A stretch of 64,000 nucleotides of DNA from Pseudisothecium myosuroides (lineage: Eukaryota > Streptophyta > Bryopsida > Hypnales > Lembophyllaceae): the NCBI GenBank assembly GCA_951799445.1, contig OX637290.1, positions 32,234,987-32,298,986 on the forward strand, written 5' to 3'. Both the position numbers and the translations under genes were made by a program. Of this stretch, positions 24,066 to 37,488 are shown piece after piece. Within the stretch, counting starts at the first letter, position 1. The number at the start of each line of letters is the position of its first letter. Below the pieces are notes generated by a model. That model had not been told where the DNA came from and searched no databases. It saw only the letters and a list, made by a program, of their open reading frames with translations.

Positions 24066-24711
24066 CCAAATTTTTAATCACCTCAACGGGTTCCCTCAGG
24101 GAAACCCACTTAGCAAATAAAAATTGGAATTTTGGAAAAAATTAGTGCTAGAACCAAGGCTTCGCCGTCCAGGGGGTTAGGCCCGAATTTGTGAAGCAAG
24201 ACACTCGGCTTAAAAAATCACGTATACAAGGGCTAGGCAGCTAAACTTGGACCACCACTTCCTACTTCATACTAAACTCTAATGTCTTGGAAGCTAAACT
24301 CTGGAGGTTTCCACAAAGGTCTTGGAAACTAGACTTTGGAACTAAACACGGGGGAACTGCAAAGCTTTGCCGTTAAGTTGGTTTTAACACCAACTTTAGG
24401 ACTTCAACTTGACACCTCGGGGGTTCAAAGCTCCGCCGTCTACACTTTTAACACACGCTTTAGGACTTCAACTTTGTCACTAGTTCAAAGCTTCGCCGTT
24501 TCCAAGGGGGGTCCACACAATGAGAGAGACTTTAGAAGAGGGAAAAAAAACTAAACTTTTAAAGAAAACACACACAGGTTCAAAGCTTCGCCGTCCCGGA
24601 GGGGGGTCCACTCAACAAGGAGAAGGTTAAAAGAGGGTGTAAGAAAAAAAACACAAAGAGAAAAATACACAAATTAGACCACGTGGCAACACAAAGCTCA
24701 CACGCTAAAGG

Positions 24712-24747
24712 CCCCCCAAAGCGGCATCGCCAAGGTACAGTGGGGGG
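24712..24747. other. Conserved R1 20-mer with hairpin flanks (copy C)
   Basis: A 7-bp stem (CCCCCCA at 24712-24718 with TGGGGGG at 24741-24747) encloses the same 20-mer as in copy B. Compared with copy B the two inner stem pairs differ on both sides and still pair. Confidence 0.45.
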
Positions 24748-26345
24748 TGACTTTAGGATTAGAGCAAGATACAAAAAGACTCTTAAAACTTCACAAGTTA
24801 GACCACAACACGTACAAGAGAGAGAGAGTCTCTCCACTTACAACAAGGTGCCAACAACTTCACAAAAGAGTACACAAAGCAAGGTAGAAGGACCCCCAAG
24901 GACCTTCAAAGCTTGAAAATAAGTAACAATGGAGCCAAAAGTGCTCCGAAAACACCGTAGAGGTTTTTGGCTTCAAACGCCAAAATATCCAAAATAACTT
25001 AGACCCACGGACCCAAAACAAGAATTGAGGGTGTTCTAGAGAGAGAAATGGGGCCCTTATATAGGTTTCCAAGGGCTTACCCCTCCCTCTAGAGTTCTAA
25101 GGTAACCTTATCAACGAGGATTTTCATCTTCATCCTCAAAGGTTTTCATCCTACATCCTAAAAATCTACTTCTACCATCTATGTTGGACCAACATCCTAA
25201 CTTTTGGAGATTAGCTCCAATCGCCAAATGGATTGCGCCGTTGGATCCAGATCGCCGCGTTTAATCCTGGACCCCTCTATCCCCCGGACCAAGGCCAAAA
25301 ACCCATCGTAGGCTAATTTAGTTTAAAAACCAAATCGTGGTAAAATCCTAGATCTTGGGGGTCTCCTATTTTCAGAAATGTGAATAGCCTAGGGTCTCCG
25401 ACAAGGGCAAGAGAATCGGGAAGGACTTTTGGTTGACTTTGTTTTGCCATCGTATGGTCCCGGAATGCCGATCAACGCGGGACCCCGTCACGTGGTTAAT
25501 TCCCGAGGAATCTCGCCGGTTCGGGTACTTGCCGCTATCAGAATGTTGTGAAACTTCACGGAGCGCATTATTAACATAAAACAAGCTAGTCTAATTTTTA
25601 GTGAGATTTTATTGTAACCTGGGTAATTTCCATGAAATTCCCGTTGGAGGTTAGGAGGGTTGACCACCCGGAAAAGGTTCTTCTGCAAGTTGGAAGATGC
25701 CGGGATTTTTCACGTGACCTCTCAGGGAGTCGCATGAAAGACGTGTGGGTGTGTTTCCGTACCTAGCACGATTGGTCAATGGAGATTTAAAACTGGCCAT
25801 CTCCTCGAATTAACGACGGTGCGGGAATCTTCTGCAGGTGGAGGAATCTTGGCGAATCGATTTTGCCGTTGGACTCCTGGCATGGGATTCACCCTAGAAC
25901 ACCATCCTTGGGCTGTAGATTCCTCCATGGGCCCGGTCTTGCGTGAGTGGCTCCTGCATGCTAACAATCGGGATTCTGGGAATTCGTCGATCTAATGGGG
26001 AATTCTAAATCTAACTCTAGGACCCGACCTAGTGGCCTCGCTGTGGATCCCTTGGACCGACCTAGCCATGAATCACCACATTCATGGTGGGATTTAGCCC
26101 TTTTGGGGCTGTGTGACTCGAATCCTCCAAATCCAACCTTTTCGTTATTTCTATACTATTTTTAGGCAAGGTTTGGGGGATTCTAAGTAAAAATACAAAT
26201 CTAGACCAAATACTATAATGGGTATGATACAACCCTATTTCGGTTCTACACTCTTTTTATGGGTTTTTGTATACTTTTATCAACTTTAAATTGCAAATTT
26301 CCAAAAAAATAATTCTACGAGTCCCAAGTGACAAATTGGGAGCTC

Positions 26346-27534
26346 ACAGGGCATTGATAAGGAGTTTGCTCCAATGCCTTTGTAATGCAAGGGTGGAAGC
26401 CTACTACACTCCGGCCTTCTCCACGTTAAAGCCAAACTTAGCTCCTACCTCGTCTACCTACAACATGCGCCCTTTACATTCAACATCTCTGATTTTATGA
26501 AGACCTTGTTGATGAAGTTGGGTTGCCCACTTTTTGGAGAAGCCTAGATTGATGAGATGGACAAACGAGGACCACTAGAAGAGTTCGGCAATGACTTCCT
26601 CAAGAAGGCTAGGGCAAATCGGCAGGATATCCAAATGTATCTTTCTCCATGCAGATCCAACCTTGTTCCACACAATTGAGTCTCTATGTGCTTGGAAGCA
26701 AGGAAGAGTAAAATATTCCAATCTAGGGGCCCATCTTCTACTTGTATGTTGTTAAAAATGCAGCGGAAGCTTTCAATATGCATTTAACCATCACTGCCGT
26801 GAGAGCATTCTGTGGGCTGATCAAGTTAATGTCACCTTTCTCCTTTCACTGACAACATTGTTGCTATGCTACTTTGGTGCAAGCCTTGCGAAAGGAACCT
26901 GACCAGATGTAGCTCTATGTGATTGAGGTCACCTCTTTTATGCCAGCTTGAAAGCCTCCCCAAATGGAGGCAAAGAAAATAATAGAAGACACAAGGGCCT
27001 CATCAACAATGATGCCCCTTCCCATAGAACTAATCTTAGCAATGTACCAATATTGAAGGCTCTTGTAGATCCTACCATGCAGAAAGGCATTCACCAAAAG
27101 AGTAGACAAGTGCATGTCAAAAGGCACCCTTCGAAGCTTATAAACGTTCTCACCGTCAACCCACACAATGTTTGAGGTGATGGGTCCATGGGAGATGGGT
27201 AGCTAGGGCTTTGGAACTCCAATACCCTCAAGATTTGGTCTAGGTAAGAATCAACCTTAAAGATAGGCAAAACTATCCCAAAAATAATATAATATACATA
27301 ATTAGACCTTCTTTGTCCAACAAAGTGATAGAAGTATCGTTGGTAAACTGAGCAATTACTTATTGTATTGTGCCTCCAAGGAGAGTGATTCCTTTTATAA
27401 AACCAGCTGTGACTCTTTTCATCATCATCGCATTTAGTATCACAGCCACAATAAAAAAAGAAGTAGGGAGTAAGCAAGCAACCCTACCTTACCCCCCTTC
27501 TAATAGAAAACATGAGAGATTGGAATCCATTAAC
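26346..27534. other. Degenerate retroelement-like stretch
   Basis: No intact frame. A minus-strand frame at 26,915-27,166 encodes STLLVNAFLHGRIYKSLQYW and later IWGG, vaguely like the region after the reverse transcriptase core of plant LINEs. The similarity is weak and the opposite orientation to the LINE piece at 27.5 kb means separate events, if real. Confidence 0.3.
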
Positions 27535-27717
27535 CTTAAAAAAGGCTTGAGCATTGACAAAAAAAACATTCAAATCATTGAGGAGTATTCAAATCAACTC
27601 CTGATTTTTTTCAAGTTGGACTACTTCAAGGCTTTTGATACGATCAACTGGGCTTTCCCATTTAGATCTATGAAGGCATTTGGGATTCCGTCAGAGTTTG
27701 TCAGTATGAGAAGTTGA
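27535..27717 (+). pseudogene. LINE reverse transcriptase fragment
   Basis: About 60 codons resemble the palm region of non-LTR reverse transcriptase. A KGLSIDKKNIQIIEEYSNQL stretch precedes LDYFKAFDTINWAFP (motif A, catalytic Asp in the KAFD context) and MKAFGIPSEFV. Upstream and downstream domains are missing and the frame closes at 27,717. This is an isolated relic. Confidence 0.7.
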
Positions 27718-28085
27718 GTTTGGCTCATGCTAGTATGTGATGGTTAAGAAGAGTTGACTCTTGTTGAGATGGAATGGACAACATGGTTGATAATCTAATC
27801 TTGCTCATGTAGGGATGGGATGGCTGACATTCTTGAGAAGTTGAGTTTGGCTTATACAGATATGATACAATTTAGAAGAGTTGACTTTGCTGAGATGGGA
27901 TGGATGACATGGCTGACAATCTAAGCTCGCTCATGTTGGGATGGGATGGCTGACATTCTTGAGAAGTTGAGTTTGGCCAATGCTGATATGATCCGATTTA
28001 GAAGAGTTGACTTTGCTAAGATGGAATGGCTAAAAATTTAAATTGGCTCATGCCGGGATGATTGAGAATCTAAATTGGCTTATAG
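27705..28085 (+). repeat. Tandem repeat of about 126 bp
   Basis: Nearly three units. GAGAAGTTGAGTTTGGC recurs near 27,709, 27,836 and 27,960, with GAAGAGTTGACT and GGGATGGCTGACA inside each unit. It begins where the LINE fragment ends. Coding potential is not apparent. Confidence 0.8.
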
Positions 28086-29069
28086 ATTCAAAACAACAAT
28101 ACCGACTTAATTTAATTTCTAAACTCAAACCATGTCTTAGTTGGTTCTCCTGGCATGCTAATTTGGTTGTTAAGCTCGTGCCAATAGATGCATACATTCT
28201 TCATTTTTTTGGTAATCATGAAAGTTATCCATCAATGACTTTTTTGGCCTCAATTACTTTCTCACTATTCATTTAGAATTTATAAACTTGGAAAATTTTG
28301 GCATACTAAGTGGATGCTCTTATCAAATATGGGACATATCTTTTCGACATGGATTTTCCTTCTATTCAAAGATATTAAAAAAACATACTCAAATATTTGA
28401 TTTCATACAGAATAGAATGAAGTTGAAAACTTTCAAATTAGACATGAGACTCAACGCCATCCATCAGCCCTTGAGGCAGTTGGCTAATGCCTAAGTCTCC
28501 TATCCGTCCCGCAACGAGAATCCGACGGATTTATTGCCAGCGTCGGTTCAGGAAGACGATGTTCCTATTGGCAACGAGAAACCGGACATCCGACGGACGT
28601 CGTTTCTAGAAGGGACGATGCTCGTCCGTCCCCGGAGTCCCCTTCCTTATCCTCTTGCCGCACCTCCACCCTAAACCCTCTTCGTTCCGTTTGTGCACAC
28701 AAATCAGAACAGAGCCCCTGAATCGCAATCTGGCAATCCGCAATGCTTTTTCCTAACATCTCCATTTCTGCACATGCTGATCTACACGGTCGTATCGGGG
28801 ATTGGCCGCCCAGCATCGCAACAATCTGTCCGAATGCCATTCTGAGTCGTGTTTGTTCTCTAGCAAGCTCGAGTTTGTACAGGCAGTCGCTTGTGGGCTT
28901 CTGAGGTTTTAGTTTCTGTCGCCTTGATCTTGTTGCATTCTGCGTCCGTTCAGAATTATGGCGTCATTCGGTTTGTGGCGCTCAGTGATGGAATTCTTGT
29001 TTTCCGCTTAGAAGGTTTTATCCAATTCAGCTCCTACTGGTGCTGGTTGGCGCATTCTGTGACTGAGCT
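28086..29069 (+). promoter_or_regulatory. Upstream region and 5' leader of the STR10-like gene
   Basis: Base composition changes near 28,480 from AT-rich repeat to mixed, genic sequence. The stretch 28,500-29,069 therefore probably contains the promoter and 5' untranslated region. No convincing TATA box was identified. The 65-codon frame at 28,891 is judged to be leader sequence. Confidence 0.4.
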
Positions 29070-30400
29070 ATGGAGGGTTTGGTGTTGAGGTCGACTGTGG
29101 TTGCTGCGCAATTTAGCGGCCGACCAGCTCGTGATTTCCTTGGGAGGCCTTCACTCCGCGTAGGGCAGCAGCTGCAGCAGAGTCAGCAATGTGGGTCCGG
29201 TATGAGATTGAAGAAGCTCCGACTAAGGCATTCGTGGCTGAGAGCGTCCAGAAGGGTAAGTTGCTTTACTTGTGTTTCAGAATTCTGTTTTTCGCGTAGT
29301 TTCTTGTGCTTGTAAGCAAACAAAAAAATGAATGTGAAGTGAAATAGAAGACAATTTGGTGAATGAATGAATCTGTTCGGTGCTTGAATTGTCCGACTGC
29401 ATCTGAGGTCTTCGCGAGGTTCGCCTTGGAGCGAATGAGCTAGTCAGGGAGTGAGGTTCACCCTGTACACTTTGTGTGCCAGGATTTTACTTACGAATTT
29501 GAGAAGCAACGTTCTTTATCACCTCTGTTTAGCATCCACATGTCGGAAAGATCAATATACACACTGTCGGAGTTGTTGTTCTGACATCAGGATCTGGACA
29601 CGGCATGTGTGACCTTACTTGTGAGATTAGCAAGAAATGGTTCGAATAATGATTCAGTAGCAATCTGCAAGTAATGCAGGAATCGTAGAATAGCTTCCAG
29701 GAATTTTATTTTTGAATGTTTTTTCTTTTCTATGACACTCTGCAGGACGTGGAAAGGATGCTTCGATCGGGTGACATACAAACTATTGCCCCTCAACATG
29801 CCCAGCCATTGCTATCTGACGAAATCTCCGCGTACAAATTGCTGGACGTTCGACCGATGTGGGAACGAGAGAAAGCCTATGTTGCGGAATCCATCCATGT
29901 GCCTCTCTTTGTTGAAGACGAGGCCACTGACGCCGTGACGCTGTTGAAAAAGCAGATCCAGTTTGGCTTCGGTGGCGCATGGCTTGGACAACGACTGACG
30001 AGACAGAACATGAGTTTTATTGCACAAGTCGAGGAAGCTCTCCCAAGCAAGAACGACAAGATTATGGTTGCATGTAGCGAGGGAATGAGGTTAGTCACTC
30101 TTAACATTTGGGTCAGTCTTCATCGCATTCGGAAACTCGGGCAAGACTGATCTGGGGTTTGTGCGCGGCAGGTCCATGATGGCAATCGAGGAGCTGCGGA
30201 AGGCCGGATATGGCGAACTGGCTTGGCTCGGGGGTGGTTTCAACAATGTGCGAGACGGTGACTTCATTACAGTTGAGAATGGCACGAAATTGCAATGGGC
30301 AAGTGTAGGTGGTGCGTCGGAGCTTTTCCTGAAGTTTGCTGTGCTGTTGTCTGGTGTATCAAATTCAATATCCGGCTCATCTGCCGTAAAAGACGAATGA
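29070..30400 (+). CDS. STR10: Plastid rhodanese-domain protein, STR10-like
   Basis: Three coding exons: 29070-29255, 29746-30089 and 30172-30400. Introns of 490 and 82 nt have GT-AG ends (donors GTAAGT and GTTAGT), and the phases agree, giving 252 aa. Residues 1-about 60 are rich in Arg, Ser, Leu and Gln with few acids, as in a chloroplast transit peptide. A rhodanese domain follows, with KLLDVRPMWEREKAYV and IHVPLFVED near residues 93-120. The active-site loop is CSEGMRS with Cys172, and WLGGGFNNV comes after it. A hydrophobic C-terminal segment (ELFLKFAVLLSG) could associate with membrane. Rhodanese domains transfer or carry sulfane sulfur; the exact substrate of STR10 is unknown. The combination DVRP-WEREKA-HVPLFVED and the GEG/SEG loop is what I recall for Arabidopsis STR10. 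The start was chosen as the first ATG before the transit-like sequence. Confidence 0.85.
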
Positions 30401-32209
30401 AGCGAAACTGTGTCTTCTTCTGCAATTTTTGCACTGCCTCAAGTCCATTGCCATTCTGATTTGCACGCCAAATGACACCCCTCCATTCCATTTTTATCGG
30501 CCATTGTAAACCAACATTTATCTCTTGCACTACACGTCGTCTCTACTTTGAGGCATAATTGTGACCCGGTCTTCCAGCCTTCCCAAGCTCCATTTCTACG
30601 TTTCGAACATTCTCGGTGCAGCAGCAACTCTAACATCGAGCATTGGAACGTTTCGTCATGCAGCATTGACTCCCACCGAAAGACTGCGCGTGGTCTCTTC
30701 CGCTGTCGGGTACCTCACGTGAATGTATCTATTCTTGGCAAAGAGGCGCTCACGATTATGCCTCAAAATATCATGTCGAGTCAGCTTTCTCGACATCGAA
30801 AAACTTTCGCCACTTTTTATAATGTTTTCCTGGTGGTGGATCCTAAATCCAGACTCCGTTGCGCAACAGAAAAGTTATTTCGGATAGGTAGCCGTTCTAG
30901 AGTCCTTTCGGTAACTGCCCCGAGGTAGGGTAAGGACGTAGGCACGTCGAAGGAGTTGGTGCTGAAGTGGGATGCCGGCGCTTCTAAATAAGAGTGGACT
31001 GGTAAGTTAGTGCAGGCAAGTGTTGATGATGCGAGCTTTGATGATTCCCGTACTGCCGTGAACTTCTGGCGCGAAGATCTGTGTATCTGTCGTTGCCGTC
31101 AGGTGACGTACTATTGGAGCTCATTTCAGCCCGGAGTTATGAAGCGTCGGCTCGTGTTAGTTCGTGCTTCTGCGTCGTCTTCGTGGCCATTCTTTCCCGC
31201 TTGACGGTGTGGTGTGGTGGTGTGGTTTGGCCGCCAAAATTCTGCGCTGCTCATCGCGGTACAGTAGAGTGTGCTTTTCGCAAGACGTACTGACTCCAAG
31301 CAAGAGCGGCGAGTGTTTGATACTTCTGTCGTTTGATTGGCTTCGCCGACTTGTCGCTGTCATAGTTGTGAAGACCATGTCGTTCTTTCTGGGTGTGAGC
31401 GTCCGCTTCAGCGCGACAGACACTGTTCGTTGAAGAGTCGACTCATTCTGCGTCACGAACATTGTTTACCGCTGACTCGGAGTACATTTTGGTTTTGTGG
31501 CGTTGGACTCGGCGGAACGGCACTCTCGCGCATTTCTCGTTAGTCGTCGGTTTCTTAATCTCTCTGCAACTAACGGTCCTGTGTATCAGCCGCGATTTCC
31601 TTCGTCGCGTGTGGCGGGTTTGTGTTGTATAGTGAGGCATTATTCGGTTTTAGCCTTGGAACTTGGCTTTCCTTCGCAGTTTGTGAGCGCCAGTCTCTTT
31701 GTCCATCTCTTTAAGGGAGCCACATTCAAGCCGAGGTACGCATTTCTCGAAAATTGAAGTCATTAGGAGTATTTCTTCTGCGCCTCGCCAAGTGTTATTA
31801 GGGGTTCAGTGACGGCGGCACAGACACCTAGTCTTTTGTCCAATTCCTTCGTTCACAGATACTTGCCACTGGCTACACCTCTTCTCTTAAACCTCTCTGT
31901 TGCCTCAGTGTGCGTCGGACGATCAAGAAATTCTTACCTCTTAAAGTTTCTTTACATCTGTTCCAAGATCCTTGCGGGTAAGTGATACTTAGTTAGAGAA
32001 GGTCTTGATTCAGATTAGCATAGTGTGTCTCCTGCCGAGTCATTCTCTCCTTGGCTTCTAGAGCGACATAGTGCCTTCCGTACGAATCTGGAACTCGACT
32101 TTAGAGGCGCTCTTCGTGTATTTTTCTGTTGAGAGCACTGTCCTCCTTCGCGCGTGGGACTGCTAAGTGCTCTGAATTTCGGTTTCATCCGGTTGTCTCC
32201 AAGGTACCA
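30401..32209 (+). promoter_or_regulatory. STR10 3' region, then CDKA promoter and leader
   Basis: 1.8 kb between two plus-strand genes with mixed composition and no repeat. The short frames in it overlap on both strands and show no family motifs. The last several hundred bases before 32,210 are C/T-rich and probably transcribed leader; a 5' UTR intron cannot be excluded. Confidence 0.5.
31193..31200 (+). promoter_or_regulatory. Possible E2F site
   Basis: TTTCCCGC matches the plant E2F consensus exactly and lies about 1 kb upstream of the CDKA start codon. A single 8-bp match in 1.8 kb can occur by chance. Confidence 0.25.
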
Positions 32210-34988
<2,779 letters not shown>

Positions 34989-35901
34989 TCTGTGCTTTCA
35001 CTCTTGTACGATATTGCTTCAACTCTAGTGTAAACAATCACCTTTTTGTCTCCCTTTCACAGAAGCAGGTGAATGTCCTTCGCACGGAAGAGTTTCAATT
35101 GCCTCAATGAGTCATGAACTCTTTGCTTAGTGCATGTAGATCCTGGAGCCCTTCAAATTCTTTATCCAGGTTGGGAGGGTCTTGTCCTTGACATATCTTG
35201 ATACCGGAAATTTTAGTCAAATTTTGCAATTGATATAGGCAGAGTGAAAAAGAGACCCGAGCTTGGAACTATGAACTCAGTTTCCAGTCCCCTGTCCTTT
35301 ATCCTTTGTTTCAACTGAATCGGTTTCGTGATTGTATACACCTTTACAGGCAACATTATATGGTCTGTCTCTGAGCATTCTGTTTGATTGTACCCTGTTC
35401 GAGTTGTGGAGCAGGGTACTATTTTACATCCATAATTTATTCATCGTAACCTTCAAAATACCGCAGCTGATGATGGAGGATTCATCCACTCTCTCTGGTG
35501 ATTCTGGTGATGGCCACGCCATTTCATCTCGCCATATTTATGTCACTTTGTTCTATTTCTGGATTTTAGACCTACAGTCATTACTCAGTACAGTGAAATA
35601 ATGATGGGTAAGAACTGGTAATTTAACCCTCAACCGATGTTTTCAGCATTTTAGGTCATGGTTAGGTACATCACCGAATTGCTACATATTCTTTAAATAA
35701 TATTGCTCTTTTCTTGGATAAATGTGCACTTTTTTGGATGAATAATTTAAGGTTCATCTGCATTTTGCATTGGTTGGTCATTTGTACCATGTAAGAAAGA
35801 TATTCAAATCAAAATTTGGACAGTGCAGAAAATGATCTTTTGTTGGAGTGATGAAGTTATTTATATCTTTATAAATAGATGAAACATGCAAAATGTCAGT
35901 G
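34989..35901 (+). other. CDKA 3' flank
   Basis: Presumed 3' untranslated region followed by spacer. No gene or repeat recognised; composition gradually becomes AT-rich. Confidence 0.4.
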
Positions 35902-35916
35902 AAGAGATTTGGTGAA

Positions 35917-36604
35917 CCATTCTTGGAGAGCTAAGATTTCCCTAGACATTGATTCAACTTGTAATTGTTGCAACTTAGGTATTGAAGAATCCTCCCTTCA
36001 CAGATTCTATTCATGTCCTCGATCACAGGAAATATGAGACTATGCCCAATCTATTACCTACCACATTCGTGGGGTGCAACCAATCTTGGGACGTCATGAG
36101 AGATTGGACTTCTCCCAATGCATTTTTGGGTCCTCGACTCCACGACGGTTCCAAGCACTTAGAATTATTTGGACTTTGCTTCGTGGCTCTGCAATGTGGA
36201 TTATGTGGATCTCTCGCAACAGCAAGGTCTTCGCCCAACACTCTTGGCCTCTAGAATTTACGCAGATGACACTTTGGGATGCGCTTCTCGACTCCGGCCG
36301 TGCTGCCCAGTTGAAGGCTCAACTTGGGGCTCTTCTTCACCCTTAGAATAGGAGTAAAATTTGGATTAAATTTGATAGTATTTGGCTTGAATCCCCTATT
36401 CTTGCTAGTAGGGAAGGTTCTACCATTTATTGGAATAAGAGGGGTCCTCCCTCTTGTTCTTTTTTCTAGGGCTCTTACTTGGTTCTTTTTCCATTTTGCT
36501 CTTATCTCTTCATTGTCCAGCCTGTGTGGCTTGGCTGTTTTGTATTGTGTTTCTTTCTTTTAATGCAATGGCTTGTTCCATTTGTTCAAAAAAAAAAAAA
36601 AAAA
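35917..36604 (+). mobile_element. 5'-truncated LINE with poly(A) tail
   Basis: A 688-bp insertion encodes the C-terminal end of a plant LINE ORF2. It has a Cys/His zinc-binding motif (CNCC, then ESSLH and YSCPRSQEI) followed by IIWTLLRGSAMWIMWISRNS, typical of the zinc-binding reverse transcriptase tail, and then the natural stop near 36,346. One in-frame TGA (36035-36037) lies where Trp is expected. A 3' UTR and a run of at least 18 A follow. The 15-bp sequence AAGAGATTTGGTGAA flanks both sides (35902-35916 and 36605-36619). Truncation, poly(A) and duplication together show target-primed reverse transcription. Confidence 0.93.
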
Positions 36605-36619
36605 AAGAGATTTGGTGAA

Positions 36620-37488
36620 TTTGAATAGTTTTGGCAATTTTTAAGTTGTCATGTAAAATATATTCATCAAACTTTCTAGAGCAAATATTGCTTTTTCAAA
36701 TTCATCCACATTAAGTTTAGAAATTCTTACACATTTGCTTCATAACTTTTATTTTTAGAATTTTTTTTAAATGTTCGAAATTGTAGTTTCAAATGAATTG
36801 CAAACAAGACAATTGCTTAGATTGTAGTGGTTTTAGTTTAGAATATGAAATTGAAAGCCATCCTAATCTAGTTTGCATATAATCCTAGAAATCACTATTC
36901 GGAGTTGGGCAACAACCATGAAACTTTCATTTTGGGATTAACTTCTATAATAAGATTGGATGTTCCAATTTTGAACAACATATGACAACAAATACATTGA
37001 GAGCACTCAAAATCTTTGTTTATTCATCCATCTAAGTATTGCAAATTCTTCTATTAATATTGTTGCACTTGTTTGGTATAGATTTGCACAACTTCACATT
37101 GCAAATATTCTAGAATTCATGGGGAATAAGTATTCAAAAACTAATTTTTTTTAGTTCAAAAAGTAATCCTTCATAAACAACATCAACAAATAAATATAAA
37201 AAAATATTTTTTTTTAAATACAATAAATTGAACTTAACATTTTGAACCCAAAAAAAAAATCTTGTGAAAATTACAAATATTCAATCTATTGTCAAATTTA
37301 GAAAGAATCTCAATGTTTAATTTCAAATAATGTAAAAAAATATTGGTGAATGCAACAATTGATTTAATCATATGGATATGATTTATGAATTATATTTTTC
37401 AACATTTGTTGGAAATCCATCTTTTATATATTATTCTAAGTTATATTTTGTAATACATCTCTACAATTTTAAAAATTTGGACTACACA
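36620..37488. repeat. AT-rich DNA ending in an inverted F3 fragment
   Basis: No gene. From about 37,150 the sequence matches the F3 element family in reverse orientation (compare 49,500-49,740). It stops at an inverted junction with the next F3 copy near 37,488. Confidence 0.5.

Larger units (their letters stand above)
21740..26345. repeat. R1 long repeat, copy C
   Basis: The longest R1 copy, about 4.6 kb. In order it has a C/T-skewed section, a segment shared with copy B, minisatellites, the CAAAGCTTCGCCGT motifs, the conserved 20-mer at 24,719-24,740 and a 1.6-kb block whose last 1.1 kb matches copy A. Right edge GGGAGCTCACA at 26,345. No gag or pol remains were seen on either strand. A non-coding LTR-retroelement derivative is the best guess. 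Confidence 0.6.

Noticed and set aside
23719..24145. Three overlapping 93-110-codon frames
   Set aside because: All three frames are open because of the GC-rich minisatellite; no family motif.
1..26345. One 26-kb LTR retrotransposon bounded by R1 copies A and C
   Set aside because: There is no polypurine tract, flanking duplication or gag-pol; the interval holds unrelated elements and a third R1 copy.
29716..29745. In-frame extension of STR10 exon 2 starting MFFLFYDTLQ
   Set aside because: This is the pyrimidine-rich end of intron 1, ending TGCAG; exon 1 joins in phase at 29746.
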